A stretch of DNA of 64,000 bases from Candidatus Freyarchaeota archaeon (lineage in GTDB: Archaea; Asgardarchaeota; Jordiarchaeia; Jordiarchaeales; Jordiarchaeaceae). The DNA lies in contig JAUQZE010000018.1 in the NCBI GenBank assembly GCA_030587365.1, positions 186,001 to 250,000 of the forward strand, given 5' to 3'. The notes under the pieces are model-generated. The model saw nothing but the letters and a program-made list of their open reading frames with translations, did no database searches and was not told where the DNA came from. Positions 17,030 to 27,146 of the stretch are shown piece by piece (position 1 is the stretch's first letter; each line of letters starts with the position of its first letter). A program made the position numbers and the translations under genes.

Positions 17030-17449
17030 ATGGTTAGAGTCGAAGATGTAAACATACCCGATGACCTCCTGTACATAGAGGAACACCAGTGGGCAAAGAT
17101 CGAAGGCGAAAGCGTTCGAGTAGGTATAACTGACTACGCTCAAAAGGCGCTACGTGATATAGTATACGTAGAACTACCAGAATCAGGAACAGAAGTACAA
17201 AATATGAGTGAATTCGGCAGTATCGAGTCAGTGAAAGCAGTTTCTGAATTATACGCACCCGTTAGTGGTGAGATAGTCGAGGTTAATAGCGAATTGGAGG
17301 ACGCACCTGAACTTGTAAACGAAGACCCATACAAAAAAGGATGGATGGTAGTAATCAAAGCGTCAAACCTCGACGAGGAAAAAGAAAGTCTACTCACCGC
17401 CGAAAAATACGCTGAAATTGTAGAGGAAGCCCTTAAGGAAAGCGGTTAG
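17030..17449 (+). CDS. gcvH: Lipoate-binding GcvH-like protein
   Basis: This 139-residue protein is a GcvH-type lipoyl carrier. The lipoylated lysine should be the one in SIESVKAVSELYAP, the family motif, after ITDYAQKALRDIVYVELP. In the glycine cleavage system it shuttles the aminomethyl group among P, T and L proteins, but none of those genes lies nearby. GcvH-like proteins also serve as lipoate carriers in sulfur metabolism (LbpA type), and the next gene encodes a PAPS-reductase-like Fe-S protein, so a sulfur role is possible but unproven. The start ATG 17030 follows GGAGG closely. Codons favour A- and C-ending forms. Confidence 0.88.
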   Translation: MVRVEDVNIPDDLLYIEEHQWAKIEGESVRVGITDYAQKALRDIVYVELPESGTEVQNMSEFGSIESVKAVSELYAPVSGEIVEVNSELEDAPELVNEDPYKKGWMVVIKASNLDEEKESLLTAEKYAEIVEEALKESG

Positions 17450-17637
17450 GAAGGTTTACTCTTTTATTCTTTAATTTCTTTTTTCTGAATATTATTGTAA
17501 AATAGTCAAAAAATAAAAATACTTTTTAAGAATAATATTGATTAAAATTAAGAGGTTTAAATTTCGCGTCTGAAAATTTTAAAAAGTAAATCATCAAACT
17601 TTTAGATGAAAATCATCTAAACTTTTGCTTTCAAAAT

Positions 17638-19593
17638 TTGAAGGTTAATATCTTGCCAAAATCATCCATTTACCTCGGGAAGATTAAACTAGGCTGGTGT
17701 ACTTCTTGTAATTTACCACTCTTGGATGAAATGCCATGCCAAATTTGTGGAAACACCGCCGAGAAGGTTCAAATATCTCCACCAGGGGACATTCGTCCAA
17801 GTTTTAGGAAAGAATTAGAACTAATTAGAAGAGTAATCGACGAACAGTACGGGGAGGAAATCGGAAAACAGTTGATTCCCGATGATAAGGTTATTCTACT
17901 AAACAAGGTCTCTTACACGGATCATATGGATGAGGTAATCATTGATGGAAAGATTATAGGGGATATTCGATTTGAACCTTCTCCCAAAAGTTGGCATTTT
18001 GTTCCTAAACTAATAGGCGCGAGGAGACTTTGGAAAGCTGGTTGTAGTAAGTGGATAAAAGTAGATACTGACGCGGTAAAACCAATTATCAATGGCGCCA
18101 ACATTTTAGGACCTGGCGTAATTGATTGCAGTAAGGACATTAAGAAAGACGATCAAGCAATAGTCCTCTCCCCCGAGAACGAAGTTATAGCCACGGGAAC
18201 GGTGAAAAGAAACGCCGCTGACATACTGATGAAAACAAAAGGAATTGTGCTTAAACCAAGAGAGCACGGACCTCCGGGAGAACTATTTTTACTGAAAGGA
18301 GGTCAAAACTGGGAAGACGCTGTCAAAGCCAATGAAGGAATATTACAAAGATATGAGCAAAATGCAGTAAATTTTATTCGCAATACCTCTAAATCCTATG
18401 ATAAACCCGTAACGGTTGCTTTCTCTGGAGGTAAAGATTCACTAGTCACACTTCTGTTAACCTTAAAGGCTTTGGGGACTAACTTTCAGATATTATTCGC
18501 AGATACAGGAGTAGAATTTAAGGAGACCGTCGAATACACTCATCACGTTTTAGAAGAATTGGGGCTCGCCGAAAAACTTTTGGAAAAGAAAGTAGATCCA
18601 AACACTTTCTGGAATTTAACAGAAAAATTTGGCCCGCCGGGGCGAGATTATAGAATATGCTGTAAAAGTGTTAAACTTGGACCGACTAGCCTGTTAATTG
18701 AAGATAATTTCCCAAAAGGTTGTATAACTTTTATTGGTCAAAGGAGATACGAATCACAAGCCAGAGCCAAAGAAAAAAGAGTAAGTGTGAATCCCTGGGT
18801 TTCAAAGCAGATATCAGCCACCCCGATACAAGACTGGACTGCTTTACATGTTTGGCTTTACATCTTTCAGCAAAAGGTTCCCTTTAACCCCCTATATGAG
18901 AAAGGGCTCATTAGAATAGGATGTTGGCCGTGCCCTGCATCAAAACTAGCAGAATTTGAAATGCTTAAAAAGGAATACCCCGAATTATGGGAAAAATTGC
19001 AAAAGGCGCTTGAAAAATGGAGGAAAAAATACAATTTTCCAAAAGAATGGATAGAACATGGTTTTTGGAGATGGAAAAACCTCCCAGACGGACAAGTAAA
19101 ACTTATGAAAGAGCTTAAAATAAGTGAAACTATTAAAACAAGACCTCTCACAGAAGAAAAACTACGCTATAAAATCGAGAAAATGCCGTTAGATCCTGCC
19201 TCAGAAGAAAGTTCCTTGCAGGTGGTGTTTAATAGCGCTTTCGACATGGAGCTGATTGCCAATTTTTCAAACATTTTGGGAAAAGTGAGTTATGCACCAG
19301 AATTAGGTTCTATTCAAATAAATATGAAGGATTCATTTTGTGATATTTTTCCGAATGGAAATTTTGTGTTAACAACAAAATATCCTGAAAAGGCAAAGAA
19401 AATTTGCGAAAATGTGGCCTCAATCATCATTAGAGCAATGAGGTGCCTAGGGTGCGGTTCATGTATCCCGTGGTTTAGCTCTTGTAACGCCTTTTCATTA
19501 AAAGGTGGAAAGTTGAAAATTATTGAAAGTAAATGCACTCACTGTTCACGTTGTTTGGAGGCGCCTTGCACCGCTCTGTACGCTAACAGCTAA
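17638..19593 (+). CDS. PAPS reductase-like PP-loop protein with N-terminal zinc ribbon and C-terminal ferredoxin domain
   Basis: This 651-residue protein belongs to the archaeal family of phosphoadenosine-phosphosulfate-reductase homologues. In order: a zinc ribbon (WCTSCNLPLLDEMPCQICGN, about 20-40); a PUA-like region (about 135-225, ending VLKPREHGPPGELFLLKGGQ); the PP-loop domain with VAFSGGKDSLVTL (about 263) and RICCKSVKLGP; and a C-terminal ferredoxin-like domain with CLGCGSCIPWFSSCNAF and CTHCSRCLEAPC, two cysteine clusters for Fe-S. The start is TTG 17638. The PP-loop activates a substrate with ATP or binds an adenylyl-sulfate; the precise substrate is unknown, and the PUA and zinc parts could equally suit an RNA-thiolating enzyme. 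Methanogens carry close relatives of uncertain function. Confidence 0.82.
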   Translation: MKVNILPKSSIYLGKIKLGWCTSCNLPLLDEMPCQICGNTAEKVQISPPGDIRPSFRKELELIRRVIDEQYGEEIGKQLIPDDKVILLNKVSYTDHMDEVIIDGKIIGDIRFEPSPKSWHFVPKLIGARRLWKAGCSKWIKVDTDAVKPIINGANILGPGVIDCSKDIKKDDQAIVLSPENEVIATGTVKRNAADILMKTKGIVLKPREHGPPGELFLLKGGQNWEDAVKANEGILQRYEQNAVNFIRNTSKSYDKPVTVAFSGGKDSLVTLLLTLKALGTNFQILFADTGVEFKETVEYTHHVLEELGLAEKLLEKKVDPNTFWNLTEKFGPPGRDYRICCKSVKLGPTSLLIEDNFPKGCITFIGQRRYESQARAKEKRVSVNPWVSKQISATPIQDWTALHVWLYIFQQKVPFNPLYEKGLIRIGCWPCPASKLAEFEMLKKEYPELWEKLQKALEKWRKKYNFPKEWIEHGFWRWKNLPDGQVKLMKELKISETIKTRPLTEEKLRYKIEKMPLDPASEESSLQVVFNSAFDMELIANFSNILGKVSYAPELGSIQINMKDSFCDIFPNGNFVLTTKYPEKAKKICENVASIIIRAMRCLGCGSCIPWFSSCNAFSLKGGKLKIIESKCTHCSRCLEAPCTALYANS

Positions 19594-19617
19594 AAAATAA
19601 ATTTAATTTATAAAAAA

Positions 19618-19995
19618 CTATGGTCTTCCGCATATAACTGCCCGGATTTCCTCTATAAGTTCTTTACGCAATCTCTGCACATCTCTAAGTTCAACAGTTT
19701 CTGCCTCCTTTGCCACATTCTTTAGCTGCACTACAGAGCCAACGGCGGTAACATTAGATACATCAATTGGGAATTCAACTTCTAATCCTTTAATCACTAA
19801 TTCAACTCGAAGAGGAGGAAGGCTGACACGTATACTTCTAATAATCCCCACCATACGGGCCGCAGAGTCTACAACCACTTTTCCAACCAGTTGACCGGGG
19901 ATTATTAGCTCATATAGTTCCGATTCCGCACCGGGGGTTAGCTCATCTTGAACCACTCGTACTACCTCCATCTTTCTGAAGATAAGGACTTGCAA
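19618..19995 (-). CDS. PRC-barrel-like protein, unknown function
   Basis: The 125-residue product looks like a beta-barrel of the PRC type: GQLVGKVVVDSAARMVGIIR, then RVELVIKGLEVEFPIDVSNV and VGSVVQLKNVAKE, followed by a C-terminal helix (LRDVQRLRKELIEEIRAVI). PRC-barrel proteins occur in RNA processing and in archaeal cell division contexts, but nothing specific identifies this one. It converges on the PAPS-reductase-like gene. Translation may begin at the internal ATG eight codons in (complement of 19969-19971, MEVVRVVQDEL), since the first residues look non-conserved. It is a single gene. Confidence 0.6.
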   Translation of the reverse strand: MQVLIFRKMEVVRVVQDELTPGAESELYELIIPGQLVGKVVVDSAARMVGIIRSIRVSLPPLRVELVIKGLEVEFPIDVSNVTAVGSVVQLKNVAKEAETVELRDVQRLRKELIEEIRAVICGRP

Positions 19996-20341
19996 TGTAA
20001 ATAATAAGTTTGTAAGCTTATTTACTATTTTCCCTCCTCCGAAGAAAGTAATATTATGTAGTAATACTTAGGTAATAGACAGAAATACCCTCAGTAACAC
20101 AAGCGCGAAGCTTCATTACTTGCGCATTATTTGATTCGAAAACGCTTCACAGTTTTAACCTCTGTTTTTTTACTAAAGTTATACAATAATCAGATTTTCT
20201 GCGGTGCATAAATAATATGCAAAAAGAAGTTTAATTCTTAAACTAGAGAGGTTTAAAAAGTTAGAAGTAGTTAAAATTACGAAAATTACAAATTACACTA
20301 AGTAACCTTGTTTTATAAGCCTCATTGGAATGTTGATATAA
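19996..20341. promoter_or_regulatory. Intergenic region upstream of hef
   Basis: About 345 bases between divergent genes. A short GC-rich element near 20100-20128 (AAGCGCGAAGC ... ACTTGCGC) could form a weak stem, but I could not support an RNA gene. No reading frame of interest was seen. AGAGAGG and TTTAAAAAG-like elements near 20245-20260 fit a promoter for hef. Confidence 0.3.
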
Positions 20342-22618
20342 ATGGAGGAAAAAAAATACATCAATCATCCTTATCTGAAAGAGAACTCTATCGAACAGAG
20401 GCTCTATCAAGAAACTATTACGGCAAGTTGTGTCGAGCAAAATTCTCTTGTGGTACTCCCCACAGGACTGGGCAAGACACTAATTGCAGGTATGGTTGCT
20501 GCTTTCCGCCTTCAGATGTTTAATGATGCATTTGTAATTTTTTTGGCGCCAACTCGTCCTCTAGCACTCCAACATGCTGAAACTTTCAAATCCATTTTAA
20601 ACGTGGATGAAAAAGAAATTGTAGTTTTTACTGGCGAAGTTTCACCCGAAGAAAGAATAGAAAAATGGAGGGACGCGAAAGTCGTTTTGGCAACACCACA
20701 AATTGTGGAAAATGATGTGATTACGAGTAGAGTCAACCTCAAAAAATGTACCCTTCTAATATTAGACGAAGCGCATAGAGCGGTTGGAAACTATTCATAT
20801 GTTTTCGTCGCGGAACAATATTTAAAACAAGCTAACAAACCTTTGATTCTGGGGTTGACAGCATCGCCGGGCGTCCAGAGAGAAAAGATAGAAGAGGTTT
20901 GTAAAAATCTTGGTATTAGAAACATTGAAGTCCGAACAGAGAAAAGTCCAGATGTACTTCCCTACGTTAAGGAAATTAAAATGGATTGGGTATTAGTTAG
21001 CCTTCCTTCAAGCATTTTAGAAATTAAAAAAATTTTGGAAAACGCTCTTGTAAAGCGCTTAAGAACTCTAAAAGAAAAAAGATTTATCGAATCGTATAAC
21101 ATTAAAACAATTTCTAGAAAACAATTAATACAGATTCAAAACCAGTTAGCCAAAGAGAGGCAGACCCAGCCAGAAGCATTCGAATTAATGGCAAAAGTTG
21201 CAGCCGCCATCAGAATAACCCACGCACTTGAACTTTTGGAAACTCAGGGCCTAGAAGCACTCCAAAACTTTTTCTACAAGTTGGAGGAAAGATCGAAACT
21301 AACTGGTTCCCCCAAAGGCATTAAAGACTTACTCATGGACGATGAGATTGCTACCGCGAGAATTAAAATAAAGAATCTGATTGAAAGCCAAGTAAAACAT
21401 CCAAAAATCGGAAAAATGCTTCAAATAGTTAAAGAACAACTCTCAGAAAAAATAAACTCAAGAATAATAATTTTTACACAATATAGAGACTCCGCAGGCA
21501 AAATAAATGAAACTTTAAAAGGGGAGGGATACCGTGTAGAAAGATTCGTAGGCCAAGCAAATAAACTCGGAGATAAAGGACTATCCCAAAAACAGCAAGC
21601 AGAAATAATTGAAAAATTCAAACAAGGTGTTTACAATATTTTAGTTGCTACTAGTGTTGCTGAAGAAGGCTTAGACATTAGTGAATGCGACTTGGTCATA
21701 TTTTATGACACAGTACCAAGTGCCATAAGGAACATACAGAGAAGAGGGAGAACCGGGAGGAAAAGACCTGGACGTGTAGCATTAATTATTACAAAGGGAA
21801 CCAGAGACGAAGCCTATTACTGGTCGGCAAAGAAAAAAGAGCGAGAAATGAAAAGCACCATAAAAGTTATAGCAAAAAAACAATTGGAACCCGTAAAAGA
21901 AGAAGATAAGCAGCAAATCAAACTAGAAAACTATCTGCAAGAAGAAGAAAAAGAAATAGTTGTTTATGTAGATAACAGAGAAATTGGTTCTGATGTTGTA
22001 CGGGGACTCAAAAAACTAAATATCAGAATTGTTCCGAAGCAGCTACAAGTGGCAGATTATCTTGTTTCAGAGAGCGTTGCCATAGAAAGAAAAACAGCTG
22101 AAGACTTCTTACAATCAATAGTTGATAAAAGACTATTCCCACAAGTCAAGGAGATCACCTCAAAATACGAAAAACCTATACTTATTATTGAGGGGCAGGA
22201 TTTGTATGGGAGACGCGCAATACATCCTGAAGCCATCAGAGGCGCACTAATAAGCATAGTTGTTGATTTTAGGTTACCACTAATTTGGACATTAAACCCC
22301 CAGGAAACAGCAAGAATTATACACACCATTGCTCGAAGAGAACAAACAGAAAGAGAAACAAGGATTTATGTTGCTGAAAAGACTCCCGGAAGCTTGAAGG
22401 ATTTACAAGAACGGGTTCTAACAGGGCTTCCGGGAATAGATCAAATATTAGCAAAAAGAATGCTTAACACTTTTAACACCCTGGAAGCAATTTTCACCAA
22501 GAGCGAAGAGGAGCTCTCCGAAGTTAAAGGACTGGGTAAAAAGAAGGCGGAAAAAATAAAAAAAGTTATAACCTCCAAATATCGCGATGATAACACTCCT
22601 ACTGAGAAATCCGTCTAA
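20342..22618 (+). CDS. hef: Hef helicase/nuclease (FANCM/XPF-like)
   Basis: Hef processes stalled replication forks, combining a DEAH-type helicase with an XPF-family endonuclease. The 758-residue protein has Walker A LPTGLGKTLIAGMV (about 40), the box LLILDEAHRAVG, motif VI IQRRGRTGRKRPG, then the nuclease signature VAIERKTAEDFLQSI (ERK...D), and a C-terminal pair of helix-hairpin-helix segments (LPGIDQILAKRML, VKGLGKKKAEKIKK). All domains are complete, whereas crenarchaeal XPF proteins lack the helicase, so the full-length form is informative. Its 3' end overlaps the convergent zinc-ribbon gene by 20 bases. Start ATG 20342 has no strong ribosome site nearby. Confidence 0.95.
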   Translation: MEEKKYINHPYLKENSIEQRLYQETITASCVEQNSLVVLPTGLGKTLIAGMVAAFRLQMFNDAFVIFLAPTRPLALQHAETFKSILNVDEKEIVVFTGEVSPEERIEKWRDAKVVLATPQIVENDVITSRVNLKKCTLLILDEAHRAVGNYSYVFVAEQYLKQANKPLILGLTASPGVQREKIEEVCKNLGIRNIEVRTEKSPDVLPYVKEIKMDWVLVSLPSSILEIKKILENALVKRLRTLKEKRFIESYNIKTISRKQLIQIQNQLAKERQTQPEAFELMAKVAAAIRITHALELLETQGLEALQNFFYKLEERSKLTGSPKGIKDLLMDDEIATARIKIKNLIESQVKHPKIGKMLQIVKEQLSEKINSRIIIFTQYRDSAGKINETLKGEGYRVERFVGQANKLGDKGLSQKQQAEIIEKFKQGVYNILVATSVAEEGLDISECDLVIFYDTVPSAIRNIQRRGRTGRKRPGRVALIITKGTRDEAYYWSAKKKEREMKSTIKVIAKKQLEPVKEEDKQQIKLENYLQEEEKEIVVYVDNREIGSDVVRGLKKLNIRIVPKQLQVADYLVSESVAIERKTAEDFLQSIVDKRLFPQVKEITSKYEKPILIIEGQDLYGRRAIHPEAIRGALISIVVDFRLPLIWTLNPQETARIIHTIARREQTERETRIYVAEKTPGSLKDLQERVLTGLPGIDQILAKRMLNTFNTLEAIFTKSEEELSEVKGLGKKKAEKIKKVITSKYRDDNTPTEKSV

Positions 22619-22952
22619 GACGCTCCAGAGCGTCTAATATACCTACAATAATTCTGAGCAACTCTTGTAGTCTATTAGGATCGGTTTCGTTTTTTATGGA
22701 TTCTACCGTTTCTCGCAGTTTATTATGCAGAACACTAGATAGATCAGATAACATAAACCCTTCAACACTCGGCGGGATCGGCTCTCCTTCTTTAACAATT
22801 ACCACCTTTTTTTCGCAAGAAGGGCAATATATTTCGTCTTTGATTTTGAAAAGGGGCGACCCACACTGAGGGCAACTCTGGGAGAGTAGGGAAGCGCCTC
22901 GGCGCAGTAGGTCTGCCATTTTTTTAATATTTTCATCATTCAAGTAAACCAC
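22599..22952 (-). CDS. Sjogren autoantigen 1-type zinc ribbon protein
   Basis: The 117-residue protein contains MADLLRRGASLLSQSCPQCG and the second knuckle IYCPSCEKKVVIVKEG, the zinc-ribbon pattern of the archaeal/eukaryotic SSSCA1 (autoantigen p27) family. The C-terminal half is helical. Its function in archaea is unknown; it is commonly linked to DNA repair or transcription genes by position. It converges with hef and overlaps it by 20 bases. The ATG complementary to 22950-22952 gives MVYLNDENIKKMADLL; starting at the second methionine of that string is also possible. Confidence 0.8.
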   Translation of the reverse strand: MVYLNDENIKKMADLLRRGASLLSQSCPQCGSPLFKIKDEIYCPSCEKKVVIVKEGEPIPPSVEGFMLSDLSSVLHNKLRETVESIKNETDPNRLQELLRIIVGILDALERLRRISQ

Positions 22953-23165
22953 TTCTAATTTATAACCAAAAGGAAATGAAATTAAAATGTTTATTCCAGA
23001 TAAAAATACATTATATGGAATTTCAGAAATTTCATATCTACAGAAATTTCAATTATTTTGCCTAAAAACCAGACTCCTCAAATATTAATTAATTTTGTTC
23101 CCTGTTTAAATTCTTGATAGTTAAAGTTATCTTTTCATTTTACCATTTATTTTGTGGTGTTTTGA

Positions 23166-24110
23166 TTGGCGAGAGAGACGCAGAGTGAATCGGATAGCGT
23201 TCCGAAGATTAAAGATGTGATTTCTATTAGAGATTTTTCCCGAGATCAGATTGAGAAATTGCTTAATTTAGCGGATAAAATGGGGCAGGTATTCCACTCT
23301 GGCTCGGATGTTTTACGTGGTAAAATTCTTGCTACTTTATTTATGGAGCCTAGCACTAGAACCCGTTTATCTTTTACTACCGCAATGTATAAGCTGGGAG
23401 GGCAAGTTATTGGTTTCGATAGCCCAGAAATGTCTTCAGTTGCAAAGGGCGAAAACCTGAGTGATACACTTCGCGCTGTTGAAAATTACTGCGATGTAAT
23501 AGTCCTGAGACATCACTTGGAAGGCGCGGCTCGTCTAGCAGCTGATTACACACGCGTTCCTATTATTAATGCAGGTTCAGGCGCAGAGGAGCATCCAACC
23601 CAAGCACTATTAGACCTTTACACAATCAAAAAGGAGTTGGGTAGAATTGATGGTTTAAAAATTGCACTGCTGGGAGATCTGAAGTACGGTAGAACCGTAC
23701 ATTCCCTGAGCTATGCATTAGCACTATTTGACACCTCTTTAGTTTTTGTTTCTCCCGAAACTTTGAGAATGCGCCGTGAAGTTACCCTTGACCTAAAAAA
23801 CATGGGAGCAAAAGTTGAAGAATTCAAGGATTTGCAAAAAGTTATTTCCGACATTGATGTTCTGTACGTTACACGAATACAGCGTGAGAGGTTTCCGGAC
23901 CCAACCGAATACGAGAAACTCAAGGGAAGCTATCAAGTCAATCTTGAGATTCTGAAAAACGCCAAGCCGACCCTTATAATAATGCACCCCTTGCCCCGGA
24001 TAGATGAAATTGTACCAGAGGTAGACGAAACTCCGCATGCAAAATACTTCAAACAACCTTACTACGGTGTACTTGTAAGAATGGCAATACTCAAATCTCT
24101 TCTAACATGA
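23166..24110 (+). CDS. pyrB: Aspartate carbamoyltransferase, catalytic subunit
   Basis: PyrB condenses carbamoyl phosphate and aspartate, the committed step of pyrimidine synthesis. The 314-residue protein has the carbamoyl-phosphate motif FMEPSTRTRLSFTTAM, the HPTQALLDL motif, the KYGRTVHSL segment and IMHPLPRIDEI. All match the catalytic chain. The start is a TTG at 23166, giving a short polar N-terminus before IKDVISIRDFSRDQI; a later start cannot be excluded. The regulatory gene pyrI is not adjacent, as would be usual in archaea. The gene converges on lhr downstream. Confidence 0.95.
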   Translation: MARETQSESDSVPKIKDVISIRDFSRDQIEKLLNLADKMGQVFHSGSDVLRGKILATLFMEPSTRTRLSFTTAMYKLGGQVIGFDSPEMSSVAKGENLSDTLRAVENYCDVIVLRHHLEGAARLAADYTRVPIINAGSGAEEHPTQALLDLYTIKKELGRIDGLKIALLGDLKYGRTVHSLSYALALFDTSLVFVSPETLRMRREVTLDLKNMGAKVEEFKDLQKVISDIDVLYVTRIQRERFPDPTEYEKLKGSYQVNLEILKNAKPTLIIMHPLPRIDEIVPEVDETPHAKYFKQPYYGVLVRMAILKSLLT

Positions 24111-24181
24111 TTCACTAAGCCTCTACTATCTATTTCCAGAAACTTCTAATTCATTTACTTCTCCCAATTATTCTGTCTAGA

Positions 24182-27019
24182 TTAGGCCTTTTTGTTCCAA
24201 AACTCTCTCGTTCTGATAAATTCTTTCTCCGCATCAAGAATTGCCTTGTACAGATCCCTTTCCGTTTTTAGCTCTTTAGAAAGAATACGGTTAGCTGTCG
24301 TTGGGCCTATCCCTCTCCCCGCGAGGCAAATTATAGCTCGCTTTCCGTAATCGATTACTAAATTAGCGGTTTTGATACCTCTCTTCAATATTTTTTCTTC
24401 TTCCTTTGAAAGTTCCTCCCCCCTCTTTCTAATTTTTAGTATTCTACTAAATTCCGAGTTTTCTGAAGATACTACTGCTAATAAGCGTGATTTGCATTTT
24501 GGACATTGTGGTTGTTCAGGCAGAGTTTCCACAGTTCTCACCGTCTCCCACCCCTCACACGACGCCCACGCACACACAAGCTTAACTCTTCTGTTTAGCA
24601 AACGTTCCTTCACCGTATTTAGTAGCTCAGAGATGGGAATTTCGGGGGAAACAACTTCTCTGGCCTCCCACTGTATGGCCATTTCGGTGAGTGGGCTGGG
24701 TCTCTCTCTTTTGAGGAAGCTGACTTGAATTCTTCCGTCTTTTATTGATTTTAGAACTTTTTCTGTCTCCTTAACATCGAGTTTTTCTGTGAGCAATTCC
24801 CTTATGGTTTCATCTTCTATAGGTGTATTGCTAAATATCATTGCAAGTTTTCTGGGACTAATTTGATAGCCTTCTCTATTCTTTTCAATGGCTCCGAACC
24901 TCTTTGCAACATATGTAAGTCGCCACTGGTACAAATTGGATCTTTTAAGAGTTATTTTCAAAATATGATAAATGAGTTGTGGATCTAGTTCTCCTAAAAC
25001 ACTGGTAACTATTTCTGGATCTATACTCTTAGGTATTTGAAAAAGTATGTAGTATGGAGTACTTCTCATACCAATGGAAGATCCTATACTTGTTGTTAGA
25101 AGATCCGAGACTACCCGCCCTAAAGTTTCATTAACATTACTCCCAAAACACGCATGTATAACGACGAAGTCCCCCGCGCTTTCTATTAGGATTCTATCAT
25201 GTGTTGGTATCCCCCCTACAACTTCCAATTGTTCCTTAATTTTTCCTGCCACCATCTTTTTGGCTTCTTCACTTATTGGATATCCTTCAAAAGGATCGGA
25301 TTCGTTATGATTAAGCCAGTTAACTATACCCTCTCTAAGCTCTCCTACCTTTTGGGCAACCTCAAAGGGAACAGGTATAAGTTCGCCTACCCAAGAAGGC
25401 ACCGCACCTAGTATACTGCTAACCCTCTCTACATTTATTCTGTCCTCCTCGATACTCGCTATTTTCCATGGTTGCCCATGAATGATGAATTTTAGTCCTT
25501 TTTCCGCTTTTGTAGAAACGAACTCCTCGTCTAATGTTCCAATGTTCCTTCCTGCTATTATATCAAATATTTTATAATGTTTAACATCAGGAATCATGGA
25601 GAGATTTTCATAATAGTACTTCCATGTTTTGACTCTTCTACTTAGCTTATCTCCCTCCAGCCTAATGAGCCATAGTTCTTTCATCAAATTTGCTACGTCA
25701 TAAATGATTTCGTAATCAATGTTTCGATAGAGCCAAGATCTTCTGAAAATATTTTGTAGTTCTTGAATAGTTGTATCCCCCCTATCCAGAAGTACTCCGG
25801 CAATCTGGTGAGCCAGCACATCAAGCGCCATATTATGCATAGTTACACTTTCCAAATTGTGGTTAATAGCATCTCTGGCGATAACAGCCGATTCGCATAT
25901 GTCGTCTAAGCCCGCTGAAAGTATTGTTCCCCGCGCGGTTAGGCCTATTCTGTGTCCGCTTCTACCAACTCTTTGAACTAAACGTGTTACCTGTCTGGGT
26001 GACAGGTATTGTATAACGTAGTCGATCGTTCCCACATCTATACCTAACTCAAGAGAAGAAGTGCAAATAACGGCTTTGATCTCCTCTTTTTTAAATTCTT
26101 CCTCCGCCTGCATTCTCACCTCTTTGGAAAGCGAGCCATGATGTACATCAAAATTGAAACTTGGATTAAGAAGACTAAGTCTGGAACCGAGAATCTCTGA
26201 CATTTCACGAGTATTAACAAAAATTAGAACCGAGCCGTGTCTCTCTATTAATTCTTTTATTCTCCTTAATTTCGCTACAACCTCTTCTGGAACCCTAAGT
26301 TTTTTAGACAACGCTGCATCTTCAGGAGTGGGAGGAACTGCTTCAACGTTTACCTGGAACCCTCTCCTCTCATTTGCAAAAATAATATTGACTTCTTCGT
26401 TCACACCTCCTAAAAATTTTGCAACTTCCTGAACACTGCCTATCGTAGCGGAAAGTCCTATTCTCTGGAAATTCTGATTTGTGATTTCGCGAAGTCTTTC
26501 AATTGCCAATGAGAGTTGAGCTCCCCTCTCATCTGTTACAAGTTCATGAATCTCATCTACAACAACAAAATGCAAGCACTTTAGATGTTTACCCATCTTT
26601 TTCGCGGGCAATATAGCTTGAAGAGTTTCAGGTGTTGTTATCAACAGTGAGGGTGGATCCCGAAGCTGCTTCATACGCTCATAACTGGTTGTGTCTCCAT
26701 GTCTAACGGATATTCTGATACCGAGTTCTTGGGCAATTTCTTCCATGCGTTTCAAAATGTCACGGTTCAAAGCTCGAAGAGGCGTAATATATAACCCGAA
26801 AATGCCTCTTTCCTTAGACTGTAACTCTAATAACTTTTGGAAGATAGGGAAAAACACCGCTTCTGTTTTACCGCTTCCTGTTGGGGCGACTAATAAAATA
26901 TTTTCCCCTTTAAGAATTCGGGGGATTGCCTGAGCCTGAGGGGGGGTCGCCTCTAAATAACCCTTTTTCTGGATTACATTCTTAACTTCACTAGAAAGTA
27001 AATCGAACTCGTTCGCCAA
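24182..27019 (-). CDS. lhr: Lhr-type ATP-dependent helicase
   Basis: Lhr is a large superfamily-2 helicase of archaea and some bacteria, linked to DNA repair and RNA unwinding. The 945-residue protein shows Walker A VAPTGSGKTEAVFFP, motif II FVVVDEIHEL with ERGAQLSLAIERL, a helicase C domain with SSLELGIDVGTIDYVIQY and motif VI QRVGRSGHRIG, then the Lhr-specific winged helix and C-terminal region (INVERVSSILGAVPSWVGEL). A late zinc-like CxxC pair (VCAWASCEGWE ... QCPKCKSRLL) matches the long C-terminal domain. Length suits the family. The next upstream gene on the same strand is a COG1407-type phosphoesterase, a common archaeal neighbour of Lhr. Confidence 0.93.
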   Translation of the reverse strand: MANEFDLLSSEVKNVIQKKGYLEATPPQAQAIPRILKGENILLVAPTGSGKTEAVFFPIFQKLLELQSKERGIFGLYITPLRALNRDILKRMEEIAQELGIRISVRHGDTTSYERMKQLRDPPSLLITTPETLQAILPAKKMGKHLKCLHFVVVDEIHELVTDERGAQLSLAIERLREITNQNFQRIGLSATIGSVQEVAKFLGGVNEEVNIIFANERRGFQVNVEAVPPTPEDAALSKKLRVPEEVVAKLRRIKELIERHGSVLIFVNTREMSEILGSRLSLLNPSFNFDVHHGSLSKEVRMQAEEEFKKEEIKAVICTSSLELGIDVGTIDYVIQYLSPRQVTRLVQRVGRSGHRIGLTARGTILSAGLDDICESAVIARDAINHNLESVTMHNMALDVLAHQIAGVLLDRGDTTIQELQNIFRRSWLYRNIDYEIIYDVANLMKELWLIRLEGDKLSRRVKTWKYYYENLSMIPDVKHYKIFDIIAGRNIGTLDEEFVSTKAEKGLKFIIHGQPWKIASIEEDRINVERVSSILGAVPSWVGELIPVPFEVAQKVGELREGIVNWLNHNESDPFEGYPISEEAKKMVAGKIKEQLEVVGGIPTHDRILIESAGDFVVIHACFGSNVNETLGRVVSDLLTTSIGSSIGMRSTPYYILFQIPKSIDPEIVTSVLGELDPQLIYHILKITLKRSNLYQWRLTYVAKRFGAIEKNREGYQISPRKLAMIFSNTPIEDETIRELLTEKLDVKETEKVLKSIKDGRIQVSFLKRERPSPLTEMAIQWEAREVVSPEIPISELLNTVKERLLNRRVKLVCAWASCEGWETVRTVETLPEQPQCPKCKSRLLAVVSSENSEFSRILKIRKRGEELSKEEEKILKRGIKTANLVIDYGKRAIICLAGRGIGPTTANRILSKELKTERDLYKAILDAEKEFIRTREFWNKKA

Positions 27020-27146
27020 AAATCATACCTCTAAAAATCAGAGAAACAATCGCTTGGTGAGATTAATACTTTTTGACACCAAAACAATTCAGGTTATGTG
27101 TACTTATAATCAAGAATTTCGGATGTATTTTTGCTGATTAAAGTGC

